A DNA stretch of 64,000 bases from Leishmania infantum JPCM5 (GCF_000002875.2 NC_009420.2:2542320-2606319); one strand, 5' to 3'. Positions 48,085 through 59,100 are shown, numbered from the stretch's first letter. The notes: generated by a model not told the origin, from the sequence alone. Made by a program: numbers and translations.

Positions 48085-50178
48085 TCAGTCGTGCCACGTT
48101 GCACCAATGCTCTTCGCCATGAAGGCGTACATGTCGGACGTCTCGGCGATGATCTTGCTCGTGGGCTTGCCAAAGCCGTGACCTGCGGCCACCTCCACAC
48201 GCGCCAGGAAGGGACCACCCAGCTCCGGGTTCGTGTGCTGCAGCGTGGCCACGTACTTGAGCGAATGCAGCGGCACCACGCGATCATCATGGTCACCGGT
48301 CACCACTAGGATGGCTGGGTATTTGACGCCGGGGCGCACATTGTGGATGGGGCTGTACTTCTCCAGTACCCTGAAGTCCTCCTCCTCATCTGGGTTGCCG
48401 TAGTCGGAGATCCAAGCATGGCCGATGGTGAACTTGTGAAACTTGAACATGTCAAGGACGCCTACTTGGCACACGACGCACGAGAACTCGTCAGGGGCCT
48501 GATTGGCGCAGGCAGCGACGAGGAGGCCGCCGTTGGAGCCGCCCATGATGGCCGTCGTGGCAGGGGAGCCAATTTTGTTGCTGTGGAGGTATTTGGCGGC
48601 GGAGACAAAATCGGTGAAACAGTTTTGCTTCTTCGTAAGGCGCCCGGCGTCGTGCCACAACTGGCCGTACTCGTTGCCGCCGCGAATGTTCGGAATGGCG
48701 AGAACGCCGCCGAGGTTCTGTAGAAAGACGATGCGCGACGGGCTGAAGCTGGGGGTCAGCGAAATGCCGAAACCACCGTAGCCGTAAAGCATGACCGGTG
48801 AGTGGGGGGACAAGGACCCCTTCTTGTGCACGATGAACATCGGAATCTTCGTGCCATCAGCAGATTGGTAAAAGTGCTGCACAGTGACGTAGTCTTCGAC
48901 GTTGAGACCGTTCACTACGTCGTCCTTGTAGACAGTCAGCGAGCCCTGCGGGTTGTTGATGTCCATGACATAGGAGCGACCGGGCAACATGAACGAGGAG
49001 ACCTTGAAGGAGACAAAGTCCTTCTTATAGTCAGAAAATAAGGACGTGATGGTGCCGAGCGGCAGATCCAATTTCTTCATCTCCGCCGCCCCGTGCAGCT
49101 TGCGGTAGTACATCACGTCCTTGACGTCCTCGAGGTACACAACGATCAGTGTGTCCTTCACAAGCGCAGCACGGTTCAGCACTGACTCCTGCTCAGCGAC
49201 GACATCCTTTTCCTCGGTCGTTTCAAGGTTAATGGAAACGATCTTTTTGCGCGAAGCACCCTTGGTGCTCGTCATGTAAAACATCTTGCCTTCGTTGCCG
49301 ACATAGATGTACTGGGCGACGAACGTGTTTACCACCTTCACGAACTCCAGCGGCCTCTTCAGCTCCTCGTAGGTGGTGGGCAGCTTTGCAATCCAAATAA
49401 GGTTGTTCGGATCACACCCGTTCATGACGCGGATGACGAGGTACTCGTGGTCGTCCGTCACCTCGGCCGCTAAGATCCACTGGGGATGCTCGGGCACCTG
49501 CAGAATGAGCAAATCCTCCGACTGCGCAGTCCCGACCTTGTGGAAGCACACGTAGTGATTCTGCGCCGAGTCCGTCTCGGCGCCCTTGTCGACGTCCTCG
49601 CTGAGCTCGGGATAGCGCTGGTAGAAGAAGCCGTCATTTTTCCACCACGAGATGCCCGAAAACTTCGCCCAGTTCAACTTGTCGGGAAGTTGTTCCCCCG
49701 TCTCCGCGTTGAGTACCTGGATGTACTGCCAGTCGCTTCCCTTGTCGCTCAGGCTGTAGGCAAACAGCTCCTCGTTCTCGCTCCAAGCGTGGGCCTTGAG
49801 AGCAGTGGTGCCGTCGGCGCTGAGAGTGTTCGGGTCGAGAAAGACAGTCGGATTGTCGTCCTTGAGAGACGTCGCCTGCATGATGACGCTCTGGTTTTGC
49901 AGGCCAGTGTTGTACTGATAGTAATACTTGCCAGCGTGCAGACTCGGGTTACTTGTGCGCGCGTAGTTGAGCATCGCCGTCACTCGCTCCACTATCTTGT
50001 CTCGGACCTCGTTGGAGGACTTCATGTACGCATCGAATGCCTCGTTTTGCTGCCGCACGAACTCCTTCGTCTCGGCATTACATGGGTCCTCGAGGTAGTC
50101 GTACGGCTCCGGGATTGTGCGGCCGTGCAGCTGGTAGGTCGTAGCCGCACGGCGGACGACGGGGTAGAGGGACTTCAT
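48085..50178 (-). CDS. POP: Prolyl oligopeptidase (serine peptidase family S9A)
   Basis: A 697-aa protein from the ATG at 50178 (MKSLYPVVRRAATTYQLHG), the length of the T. cruzi enzyme Tc80 as I recall it. It cleaves short peptides after proline. Residues about 75-430 form the beta-propeller that filters substrates, and the alpha/beta-hydrolase domain follows. The nucleophile is Ser548 in GGSNGG, the catalytic Asp is Asp631 in GDHDDRV with substrate-contacting Arg633, and the catalytic His is His667 in AGHGFGK. Other hallmarks are YGYGGFG (465-471), NIRGGNEYG and KYSPIHNV. There is no signal peptide, so it is likely cytosolic; the T. cruzi form is secreted and degrades collagen. Its 3' UTR contains two different retroposon relics. 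Confidence 0.98.
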   Translation of the reverse strand: MKSLYPVVRRAATTYQLHGRTIPEPYDYLEDPCNAETKEFVRQQNEAFDAYMKSSNEVRDKIVERVTAMLNYARTSNPSLHAGKYYYQYNTGLQNQSVIMQATSLKDDNPTVFLDPNTLSADGTTALKAHAWSENEELFAYSLSDKGSDWQYIQVLNAETGEQLPDKLNWAKFSGISWWKNDGFFYQRYPELSEDVDKGAETDSAQNHYVCFHKVGTAQSEDLLILQVPEHPQWILAAEVTDDHEYLVIRVMNGCDPNNLIWIAKLPTTYEELKRPLEFVKVVNTFVAQYIYVGNEGKMFYMTSTKGASRKKIVSINLETTEEKDVVAEQESVLNRAALVKDTLIVVYLEDVKDVMYYRKLHGAAEMKKLDLPLGTITSLFSDYKKDFVSFKVSSFMLPGRSYVMDINNPQGSLTVYKDDVVNGLNVEDYVTVQHFYQSADGTKIPMFIVHKKGSLSPHSPVMLYGYGGFGISLTPSFSPSRIVFLQNLGGVLAIPNIRGGNEYGQLWHDAGRLTKKQNCFTDFVSAAKYLHSNKIGSPATTAIMGGSNGGLLVAACANQAPDEFSCVVCQVGVLDMFKFHKFTIGHAWISDYGNPDEEEDFRVLEKYSPIHNVRPGVKYPAILVVTGDHDDRVVPLHSLKYVATLQHTNPELGGPFLARVEVAAGHGFGKPTSKIIAETSDMYAFMAKSIGATWHD

Positions 50179-50208
50179 GACTGGGTTCTGCCTTGTGTGC
50201 GGAAGCTC

Positions 50209-50210
50209 CT
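50209..50210 (-). promoter_or_regulatory. Predicted spliced-leader acceptor AG for POP
   Basis: In mRNA sense the tract CTGCCCTGCCTCTCTCTCTC (about 50268-50245) is followed, after about 35 nt, by TTCGCCAG, leaving a 5' UTR of about 30 nt. Pattern-based. Confidence 0.4.
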
Positions 50211-50689
50211 GGCGAAGAGATCGACAACGAGGTCAGAAGCACGACCAGCGAGAGAGAGAGAGAGAGGCAGGGCAGCTAACAGAAAACGAGGGACTTTTAA
50301 CAGGCCCAGGATGCAGGAAGCAAAACAGAATGGTAGCTGAGAAACAGAACACCTGCAGTGATGTGTGTTCTCACATGCACGCACGCGTGCGTGTGTGTGT
50401 GTGTGTGTCGGCATCATACCGCAGGTAGTGGCGGGGGCGGGAGGGAGGAGAGAGAAGGGAGACCTCAGAGAGGCGGAGCGAGAATGCAGAGAAGACAATT
50501 AGGCGATGGCAGCGGCGATGCCATCCACAAAGGGACGCCTCTGGGAAAATCATTCATGTACACCTAGACAGCTGCAGCATGACAAAGGAAAAGCTTCCAC
50601 AGAATACCGCCGCTCAGGCGCGTTCTGGGGCCATGTCCCTTTGGCATGGACAGGGGCAGCGAATGAAGTGCTTCCCGCAGGCGTCCGCA

Positions 50690-50735
50690 CCAACGCGTGG
50701 TGCCGAGTAGGGCGCGACGCGCAACCTGCGGGCAG
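50690..50735 (-). mobile_element. Degenerate SIDER2-like fragment
   Basis: The stretch ccaacgcgtggtgccgagta, followed by gggcgcgacgcgcaacctgcggg, resembles the SIDER2 block ccatcgcgtggtgccgagca followed by gcgctagacacgcgggcg. Only about 45 bp can be aligned, so chance similarity is possible. Confidence 0.35.
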
Positions 50736-51403
50736 CCACACCGGGTGATGGCCAGGACGTAGAGGAAGAGAGATGCACTACAAAGGTGACGCGGAGATGC
50801 GCGATACCGACACAACGCGGTACCACCCTGTCGCACAGTGCTTCTGCTGTGAGGGAGATTGGTAAACATGCGTTACTACGAGGTGTGCCTACTAGAGAGA
50901 GAAAAAAAAAGCATAAACAACAAAGACCTAAGAGAAAAACCCGAGATCCTTGTTAGACGGCGACAAGAAGGCACGCGTGTTTTGGCGTGCTCACGGGAGC
51001 GGGGGTATCGGAGTTGGGGTGGCAGAGAACAGAAGCCGCGATGTCAACAGCGACAGAAACACGCTCGATCGACAACAGAATCCCTTCCGCTCTCTCCTCC
51101 CCGCTCTTCTCTCTCGATCTGGCACCGCCTACTTCACCTGCCGCGGCCACAGATGCCAGCGAGAACAAGGAGCGACGCGTGCGTCGGGGTACGTCGACGG
51201 GTAAAAGGGACTTGCCGTGGCTGCGGCAAGCATGCGAAGTAGCTACGCGCGCAGAAACGAAAAAAAAAAGACAAGTACGCGGACCCAGACGTCCCTCCGT
51301 ACACGGCTTTCGGCTCGCCCTGTGGTCGCCATGCGCGTCACTGCGGGAGGAGGCGGGGAGGTCATCAAACCCCGAGACCAATCCACGGAAAGGCATGCTG
51401 TAC

Positions 51404-52180
51404 TTAAACGCCGTTCTTGAGCTCCTCGGCATCGTACAGGGAAAGGCTGTCGAGGTACTTGCGCAGCACCTCTGTCTCGATGTTGTCCTCCCATGTCGTC
51501 TTGGACAAACGCGGAGGCGGGATGTTGGTGTAATCGGCCTCGCCCGACGCCTGCGTCTCCTTCGTGCGGCCGACGGCCTCGTTAACGTACGTTCCCTGCA
51601 CATCCACGGCAAAGCCCTCCACAATGGAGCGATCCACCATCACCTTCGGCACCAGCGTGTAGCCGGCGAATTGCTTGTTGTCCTTCACAACCTGCTCCGC
51701 AACTCGCTTTGCCTTGTCCACCAGGGCCCGGTCCTGCTCCTTACCAGGGGCGACGTAGATCTTGGCCGTCACGCGCTTCATCTTGGCGTTGACGTAGGTC
51801 TCGTACACCTCCGCGACATCCGGGAGCAGGTCTAGCATGCCGTTGCTCTGCATCCACTCGAGAGTGAAGGTAGTCGGGGCGGAGAGCGACTTGAACTCCT
51901 TCACCTCACTCACCACCACGGTACGCTGCCAGAAGACAGGCAGCTTCGGGATGGCGGCAGCGATGGTCTGGAAGTCTTTCAGAATGGTATCAAAGCTGCC
52001 CTTCGGCTCCACCGCCTTGTACAGGAACTTGGCGAACGTGACAGAGTCGCTGGGGACAATATTGGCGGGGAACTGCGCGCGCTCAAAGTCGCTAGCGTAG
52101 AGCTTCTTCAGCTCCTCCGACGGGGTGTAGAAGCGCGCCGTCGTGGCAAACGGCACGCACATGGAGAGACGGCGGAACAT
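51404..52180 (-). CDS. OSCP: F1Fo ATP synthase OSCP (delta) subunit, mitochondrial
   Basis: A 258-aa protein from the ATG at 52180; codons upstream in the frame are UTR-like. The start MFRRLSMCVPFATTARFYTP is a good mitochondrial presequence, probably cut near residue 16-18. The first part is helical (SEELKKLYASDFE) and ends in a region equivalent to the OSCP N-terminal bundle. The C-terminal domain carries VTAKIYVAPGKEQDRALVDK and the family signature VDRSIVEGFAVDVQGTYVNEAV at 182-203, matching the D-x-S-[IL]-x-[GE]-G-F consensus of the delta/OSCP family. It links the F1 head to the peripheral stalk. The tail after residue 205 is an extension compared with bacterial delta. Confidence 0.88.
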   Translation of the reverse strand: MFRRLSMCVPFATTARFYTPSEELKKLYASDFERAQFPANIVPSDSVTFAKFLYKAVEPKGSFDTILKDFQTIAAAIPKLPVFWQRTVVVSEVKEFKSLSAPTTFTLEWMQSNGMLDLLPDVAEVYETYVNAKMKRVTAKIYVAPGKEQDRALVDKAKRVAEQVVKDNKQFAGYTLVPKVMVDRSIVEGFAVDVQGTYVNEAVGRTKETQASGEADYTNIPPPRLSKTTWEDNIETEVLRKYLDSLSLYDAEELKNGV

Positions 52181-53915
52181 TACTTTTTTATCGCTCGTAA
52201 ACGGGCAATCGGCAAGGCGAACACTCACAGCGACGTGGCGGAGGAGGGGCCGTGGAAGGAAGCGTCGGAACAGAGGGCAACTCTGTGCTGCACAAAAACG
52301 ATCACGATACAAACGTGAAGCTTCGTTCGCTGCTCTGATGCCGGGCCAAGACGTGAGAGGCGGTTAACAAGGGAAAAGCAGATGAAGAGGGAAAACCGAA
52401 AAGGGTGAAGCAGACGGTGGGAGAGGCAACTCAACGTAGGCGATACCAAAGGCAAGCGGAACAGGAGGAGAAGTTGTTAACCTTGTCGCATCGGCAAAGG
52501 GGCGAGGGTAAGCACACCCCCTCCCCACAGAGGGAGCGTGCGTGCATGACGTACATGCATGTCCAAACAAACGGCATGCGACCGCGTCCCGTAGAGTGGT
52601 CGTCGGCGGCTCGACGACAGACCGTCAATCGAACTCGTCGCCAATACGCTCCTCCTCTCCCTTTGCGTGGGGGAAGGGCAAACACTGGAAAAACGGGCCT
52701 GTTCATGTCACGCAGCCTTTTTTTCGATTGTATGCTTCTTCTGCTTACGAAGCAACAGAGCGCAGACCACCTCCCACTCCCTCACCAGCCCGACGCACCC
52801 CTCCGCAGAAAGAAGCTAAGAGTGGCCGTGTAGCCGTCCGCCACCACGCTGGATACACATGTGCATGCCAAAGCCCTTTTTTCTCACCGCTTTTTTTGTT
52901 CCGCAATAGAACACGAGTTCCACTCCACGCTACAGCCGCCCTGCCACAGGCCCATCGCGTGGTGCCGAGCAGCGCTAGACACGCGGGCGCCCCACACAGC
53001 ATCCTGCGCCGACGCGGCCACCCGAGCACGGTCTCTGCCTCAGCCCCAAGCCCGCCCACCCACCCCCCAGGTCGCCTCACGGGTCGCTCCCGCTGTGCTG
53101 GTCGCCACCTGGCGCACCCCTCTCTCTCACTGTCTGGGGGGTAGCTCAGGCTCCCATCACACCAGCGGCCAGTGAGGCGGCCCAAGGAGGTACGTGCGAG
53201 CCACGCGGGCACGCTTGCCTTCTATCCTAGGCATGGCACAAGCGTGCCCACGACCGCAGCTCGCTGCGACGCAGCGCCATCCACGGCATCAACGCCGGCA
53301 TATCAGCACCGCTGAATCGCTCTCACCTCCACCCCCACGCCGTGGGGGTACTTTTGAGCCTGTCACCACCACATGCAGCTGTGCGTTCGCGGGGACATAC
53401 GGGGGGAGGGGGAGGGGATCTGCAGGGCTGGCCCACAGATGAGGCGCTGGACCCTGAGATGCTGCGCACCGAGGTGTGCCCGTCATCAGGGCATGCTACA
53501 ACCGTCAAATGGACAAGAAGAAGCACAACCGATAAACACACGGAGCCCTTGAGTACACAACGAGAAACAAAAAGATAAAAGAGGAAAGCGAAGAACAAAA
53601 CGACAGCGGCCACAGCCAACGCATCATCTGCATCCTAATAGGAGAGGAAGGGAAGGGGTAGGGGGGCTGAGAAAGGCAGCGTGTCGGAGGGGAGGTTGGG
53701 TGAAAAGCAGTATCTGTTGGATCTCGGGCAGGCCGAGGACGGCAGAGGGAGTGCTAAGGATTGGAGAATGAGAAGGGCTCGAAGGCGCGAAACGCGCCTA
53801 AGCACACAGTACACTCAGCATATAGCATATTCACTCAACCCGGCACACACGGCCCTCCACTCTGCGTACATAGCGGACGACTTCCCTTTGCAACACACTT
53901 TTGCACGTGTTCCGC
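52181..53915. other. 1.73 kb intergenic region carrying a SIDER2 element
   Basis: Expected 3' UTR of AP-1 beta and 5' UTR of OSCP. SIDER2 copy E lies at 52910-53492. In RNA sense, pyrimidine tracts upstream of OSCP lie at about 52225-52265. No gene was recognised. Confidence 0.65.
52910..53492 (-). mobile_element. SIDER2-type element, copy E, with A-rich 3' tail
   Basis: It matches copy A from acgagttccactccac to gaggtgtgcccgtc. On the minus strand the element runs into an A-rich sequence (AAAAAAAGCGGTGAGAAAAAAGG) at about 52900-52875, as expected for retroposition, and this sets the sense strand for all copies. It begins about 420 nt past the AP-1 beta stop. Confidence 0.85.
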
Positions 53916-56156
53916 TTAGGAAAAGAGATCATTCAGCTGCGTGTCTCTACCGGCGGACTGCGGTGCGGCAGAGATTGGCGCTGGCACTGTTTGACTTCCG
54001 CTTCCCATACCGTTTCCGAACAAGTCCTCCATGGCACTCGCTGCGGTTGGCGGTGATGCTGGCGCCTGTGACCCTGACGCGGCCTGAAAGGCTGGCGAGG
54101 AGGCCCCGACGGTGGAAGGCGAGGCGCTGAACAGGTCGCCAAAAGGATCTGCATGCTGAGCGCCGTTGCTGCCGCTCGCCACCGGGTGACGCGCCCCGGT
54201 CCCATCGCCCAAGAACTCAAATATATCGTACCTTGCCCGTGCAGCATCAGGCGCCGATGCCCCATCCTGGGTGCCCATCGACGGTGTCGCTGGCAGCTTC
54301 ACCGCATCGTCGTCCTCTGTGTCCTCCTCGTCCAGTTCCACGTCGGCCAGCCCGTAGGGAGGGAGAAACGACTGGTACGGGCGGGCGAACACGATGGCGG
54401 CAGTGTTGAGGGACTTCTTTAGGTCCGCCATGGTCATGGCATCGCTGAAGGTGTGGTCGACGTTCACAGGCACCATTTGCCCATGAACCACCTTTTTCAT
54501 CTGCTCCACAGTGATGCCCTTAGAGAGCAGACGCCAGTACGCAAAGGCGCGGTCACGCACATCGGCGTCGTCACTGTGCGTCGTCACGGTTTCCAGCACG
54601 CGATTCAGCTGCGGCTCCATCGTCTGCGGGTCTCGTAGAAACATCTTCACCGCCGCGCTCAGGATCGCGAGCTGCACGCGCTGCTCGTGCTCCATGATGG
54701 TGTCGATAAAGCGCTGAATAATGTCCTTGCCGTTTTCGATGAAGTCGCAGTACTCACCCAGCATCCACAGCAACGACACCTTCGCCTCCTCCTCTACGAC
54801 CTCGTCAGCGCCGTAGTCGGTCACCAGCGCATCCAGCATGAGTAGCTCTGGGTACTTGCGCACAATATCCTTTGCGGCTGTCACCACGTGAGGCAGCAGC
54901 TCTGGCCGCCGATCCACTAGCTGCATGAGAAGGTTCGCGCAGTCAGGCGCCATGGAATCTACCTTGATGGCGAGCGAAGCGATGGCACGCACCACCTCGA
55001 CCACAAACACCATGTCCACCCCCGAGGCGTACTCGGCCAATTCCTTGGCAATCTCTGGCGCCACGGACGGCGTAGCAAGCTTCAACAGGAGGCGCAGCTT
55101 CTCCAGCTTAACGAACGGCGGGTCGCTGTAACGTACGTAGAAGGCGTCGAGGTTGGTGCGCAGCAAATTCGGAAAGATGACCAGCAGTGCGTGAATGTTC
55201 TTGCAGACAATGTACTGTGTTTCAGCATCGCGCTTCGCCAGCGTTAGGAGGGCGGTGTTGACGCGCACAGTGCAGCGCTCAATCAGCTCCTGCGAGCACC
55301 GGCTCGCCAGGTTGGCAACTACCTTGATCGCCCCCATCACCACAGCCGGGTTCTGGTGATTCATGCGGGGCAGAACGCGCGTCAGCAGAGTCTCGGCGCT
55401 CTCCTTGTCGCTAGGACGCTGGGCCGCCAGTAGGTCAAGGATGTACTGTTGCCCCCATTCATTGCACTCTGGCAGGTGGTAGACGAGTCGATTCACCCAT
55501 TCGTTGCTACTCTCAATCTTCTCGCTTCCGTAGTCGTTCACCTCGCACACGATTGCTGCGGCGTTGGATGCGACGATTGGGTTGTTGTCGTTAAGCAGCT
55601 CCACGAGGTCCTTCTTGAAGTCCTGCTGGTAAAAGAGGTTCATGTCATCGTGAAACAGCTTGCCGAGGCCCATGGCGGCAGTCTTGCGCACGTACGGGTC
55701 CGGATCTGCCACGGCACGGCGCAGAGGCTCCAGCGTGTATTCGAGTACCGAGGACACCCGGATGCACATCATCGTCCGCACCGCAAGCGCCCGCACAACG
55801 GGAGAGCTGTTCGTGGTATCCTGCAGGAACGTGTTGACGGCTAGCAACGCCTTCTCCGGCTGCAGCCGCGCCGTGCTGAGCACGTACAAATAGACCAACT
55901 TCTTGAGCTCCAGATCGGTCGATGGAGCCAGCTTCACGACGTCGACAAAGAGGTAGCTCACGTCGCGCCCCATCGTCATGTTGGCGATGATGCGCTTCAC
56001 CGCGGCCTTTTTGCGATAGCTGTCGGTGCCGTTGAGGTCATTTTGCAGCTCCGCAGCTTCGCCGCGGCGCGTCTGCGCAAAGTACTTGGATCCCGTCTTT
56101 GTTTCCTCCAATTTGCGCTGAATTCTCTCGCGCGCCTTGCGGAGAAAGTTCTCCAT
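53916..56156 (-). CDS. Beta-adaptin of the AP-1 clathrin adaptor, without a C-terminal ear
   Basis: A 746-aa protein from the ATG at 56156 (MENFLRKARERIQRKLEE); the longer frame above is UTR-like and a splice acceptor falls between. Residues about 20-580 are the HEAT/ARM trunk of beta-adaptins, with the conserved GEAAELQNDLN, RKKAAVKRIIANMTMGRDVS and DPDPYVRKTAAMGLGKLFHDD blocks. A flexible acidic, Ser/Ala/Gly/Pro-rich hinge follows, with short DPF/DLF-type motifs (DPFGDLF, MEDLFGN, ending LNDLFS). The usual beta appendage (about 240 residues) is missing; full beta1/beta2 chains are over 900 residues. Closest class is beta1/2 and AP-1 is favoured because Leishmania and T. brucei lack or reduce AP-2. 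It sorts cargo into clathrin-coated vesicles at the trans-Golgi network or endosome. Confidence 0.93.
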   Translation of the reverse strand: MENFLRKARERIQRKLEETKTGSKYFAQTRRGEAAELQNDLNGTDSYRKKAAVKRIIANMTMGRDVSYLFVDVVKLAPSTDLELKKLVYLYVLSTARLQPEKALLAVNTFLQDTTNSSPVVRALAVRTMMCIRVSSVLEYTLEPLRRAVADPDPYVRKTAAMGLGKLFHDDMNLFYQQDFKKDLVELLNDNNPIVASNAAAIVCEVNDYGSEKIESSNEWVNRLVYHLPECNEWGQQYILDLLAAQRPSDKESAETLLTRVLPRMNHQNPAVVMGAIKVVANLASRCSQELIERCTVRVNTALLTLAKRDAETQYIVCKNIHALLVIFPNLLRTNLDAFYVRYSDPPFVKLEKLRLLLKLATPSVAPEIAKELAEYASGVDMVFVVEVVRAIASLAIKVDSMAPDCANLLMQLVDRRPELLPHVVTAAKDIVRKYPELLMLDALVTDYGADEVVEEEAKVSLLWMLGEYCDFIENGKDIIQRFIDTIMEHEQRVQLAILSAAVKMFLRDPQTMEPQLNRVLETVTTHSDDADVRDRAFAYWRLLSKGITVEQMKKVVHGQMVPVNVDHTFSDAMTMADLKKSLNTAAIVFARPYQSFLPPYGLADVELDEEDTEDDDAVKLPATPSMGTQDGASAPDAARARYDIFEFLGDGTGARHPVASGSNGAQHADPFGDLFSASPSTVGASSPAFQAASGSQAPASPPTAASAMEDLFGNGMGSGSQTVPAPISAAPQSAGRDTQLNDLFS

Positions 56157-56167
56157 CGCGCGCGTTC

Positions 56168-56169
56168 CT
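56168..56169 (-). promoter_or_regulatory. Predicted spliced-leader acceptor AG for AP-1 beta
   Basis: A near-perfect example: in mRNA sense, CCCTTCACCCCCCTCACCCT and a further CTCCCTCCCCCACTC (56210-56175) are followed by AATCATAG, then an 11-nt leader to the ATG at 56156. This excludes the longer in-frame start. Confidence 0.6.
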
Positions 56170-59100
56170 ATGATTGAGTGGGGGAGGGAGAGGGTGAGGG
56201 GGGTGAAGGGCAGGCGCACGTCGCCTTCGACGGTTCCGCGAACAGGCCTTGAACGAAGGGCACGTGAGCAGGAAACCGAGATTTCGTCTCAGACACCTCC
56301 TCGCGGTGCGCAGCGATCCTTAGCCCAGCGCGTCGCTTTCGGTAGCAGCCGTGCTGCCTTGTGTCACACGGACACGGGTGTGGAAAGCCGCCTGAAGAGC
56401 GGCAACAAAACAAAAAGAAAAAGGTTTGTGTGAGGGTGTCGGGGGAACGGATGTGTGGGAGGTGTCAGCAGCGGTGGGCGAGTCACGGCAATGTGATGCT
56501 GTGTCGACTCGTAGTGTTCCCTTTGCTCGCACCTCCATGCTCCATAGACGTTGATGCAGAAACATGGGAGAAACGGGGGGGAGAGAACGCGAGACGGATG
56601 AGATGTGATCAAGGCGGAGGGGAGAGCAGCCCCGAGGGAGAAGGAGAGATGAGACTGATGCGGCACAAAGGTGAGACTGTGCCCCTCTTACGGCCATGCC
56701 CACTATCACGTGCCGCCCGCATGGCCACTCCCCAGCAGTGTCCAATGGCGCGCGACTGCCGTGCATACAAAGCATTAACGCAGATACACGCAGAACGGCA
56801 AGGCGGGGAGTACACGAGAGGAAAACGCGTCGATAGAGGAGAGCAGGGACCATTCATAAGGCATCACGTGTGTTTTGCTGCATTTTCTGTTTTTGTTTTA
56901 CTTTTTTGTTGTTGTCAAGCACTCCTGTTCCTGAACCAAACGAAAAGACATGTCGATAATCACAAGCACAAAAAAGAACAAGAGGCGTTGTAAAAAAAAA
57001 GGTCGACGCCGGCATCGCCGTTGCGTCTTGGTAGAGAGAGGGCGACGACCGAAAGGGGAAGAGAGAAGAGCTGAGGAAGAAAAACGAGCGAGAGTACATT
57101 TTGTGCAGCTACACGCGCACGTGCTTCTCTGATCAGCACCATCTCGAAGGGCCCAGTATGGATGCGTGTGCGAAGGCGTGTGCACGTTCGTGCACATGCT
57201 GTTCGTTCTTGCCTTTGGGATGCATAAAACTCGCAGAGCACCCATGAGTCAGCACATGTGCGTAAGGCTGTAATAGCGACACTGAGAGAGCGGAGAAAGA
57301 GAGATCAGGGCACCAAACAACACACATATATAAAAAGGCAAAGAAGAGCGAGTGTGCATGGCAACGGAAACCCCTACGCACGCACACGCGCACACAAGTA
57401 CGAATACACATGGGAAGGCAGAAAGCTAGAAGGAAAAAAAGCGCTGAGAAAAGACATAAAAGTGTGTGTGGCGGGCAGAGCACGCAGTTTCCCCTCGGAA
57501 GCCAGGCGACGGGCACGCGTGGGCGCAGCGGCATTCTTCGACTCAGTCAGCCGCTCACTCACCCCCATCAGAACAAGAGTGAATAAGACAGGGCGAACCA
57601 AGGGAAAGCCGAAGGTGACGCATTATGGCGACCGCGCGGCAAGTGCCATTGCACGCTCTTCCCTCTTTGCTTCACGCCTCGCCATGATGTGCGTTTGACC
57701 AGCACAGAGATACAGGCAAGTCTACAAGCATGCCAGCAGAACACAACGTGACTGTGAGTGAGCCCGATGGCCGTCTGTTGTGGGATGGAGTCCGGCTTGA
57801 GAGTGGGGCGTCAGCACACAAACACAGAGATAAAGCCGCAGACACACGCAAACATAGGCGCACCTAGATATGTGTGTCTGTGTGTGCAGTCCCCGCGTAC
57901 TTGAATCATTACAGTCACACAAGGAAGACGAGACGAAGTAAGCGAAGAGGAGAAGAAACGGCGCCGGGAAGGGCGCTGGCCAACAAAGAAGCAAAAAAGG
58001 CAAATTTGTACGTTGAGAAAGAGACAGGGAGAGACGCCAACACACAACGGGAATAAAAAAAGAAGAGGGTGAGTATCGTGAAGGCCGGCGGGGCAACAAT
58101 CCGTCGTCTTTGCATGCATATCGTCAGTCAGTTTGCGGTCACCTTGTCGACAGCAGAAGAAAACGAGCACACGAGCGGTGATACGGTGAAGTAAGCCGCC
58201 GGAAAGGGAAAAGGGGGACGTGCTTGGAGATGAGAGCAGCGGCAACTAGATTCCTCACTGCCAAACACCGACCTCACCTCCAAATGACCTGTCTCATCGT
58301 CGCCATCTCTTCGCTTATCCCAGCGACGTCCTCCCGAGCGCTGTGTTATTCGTTCCACTAGCCACGCTACCCTTTTTCTTTTCTCTTGCCCGAGGGGTGG
58401 GAAAGGGGGTGAGGTGTGCGCGGCAGCTCTCCCACAGAGCTGCAAACAAAAACAAACAAGGGAAACGAGAAAACCAAAAGGCTACAGGAAAGCGCAATGC
58501 CCAAGTCCGTTCAGCACGCGCCAAAAAAAAAAAAGAACATGCCCACACACGCGGAAAACAGAGAGTGAGAGCCAACGCGCAACCGCGACGAGAAAACAAA
58601 AAAGAAGGGCACGTAAAGACGGCATAAACAAAAAAAAACGAAGACCGTACCAAAGTCGATAGTTGACTCCCTTTGCGCTCGGTGCTCCATCTGCTCTCGT
58701 AGTTGCGCGAGCAACTCGTCCGAGACACGTTCGCGGCAGCGTGACGCAAGCAGATGCCTTGGAGGAAGAAGAGAACGGAGAAGACATCGCTGAGCAAGAA
58801 ACAGGAACGAGGGAGGAAGGATCGTGAAGCGAATAAAACGAAAGAAAATTCAAGCACTAAGCAGCAGATGCGGCAGATCGTGGCGTTGACAGCGAACCGA
58901 CGGGATGGCAAAAAAGAGCTCAGCCACTACAATCCCAAACAAAAGAAGTCCACAGTGCACCGCGCCACCACACACAAAACAAAAGGCACGTGACATGCTG
59001 CTCAAGTGCGCGTGAAACGGAAAGGGGGAAAAAGCAGATAAACCACAGGAGAGCGTGAAAAAAGGGAAAGGTAAATCTGAAGGGCGCACAGAAGGAGCAC

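Larger units (their letters stand above)
50179..51403. other. 1.23 kb intergenic region with a SIDER-like fragment
   Basis: Expected 3' UTR of OSCP and 5' UTR of POP. A GT tract lies at 50391-50408. Positions 50690-50735 resemble part of the SIDER2 sequence. No gene was recognised. Confidence 0.6.

Noticed and set aside
58315..58911. 198-codon minus-strand open frame in the right-hand gap
   Set aside because: Phe/Leu/Ser/Cys/Arg-rich throughout, as in translated U-rich UTR; no hydrophilic globular part.
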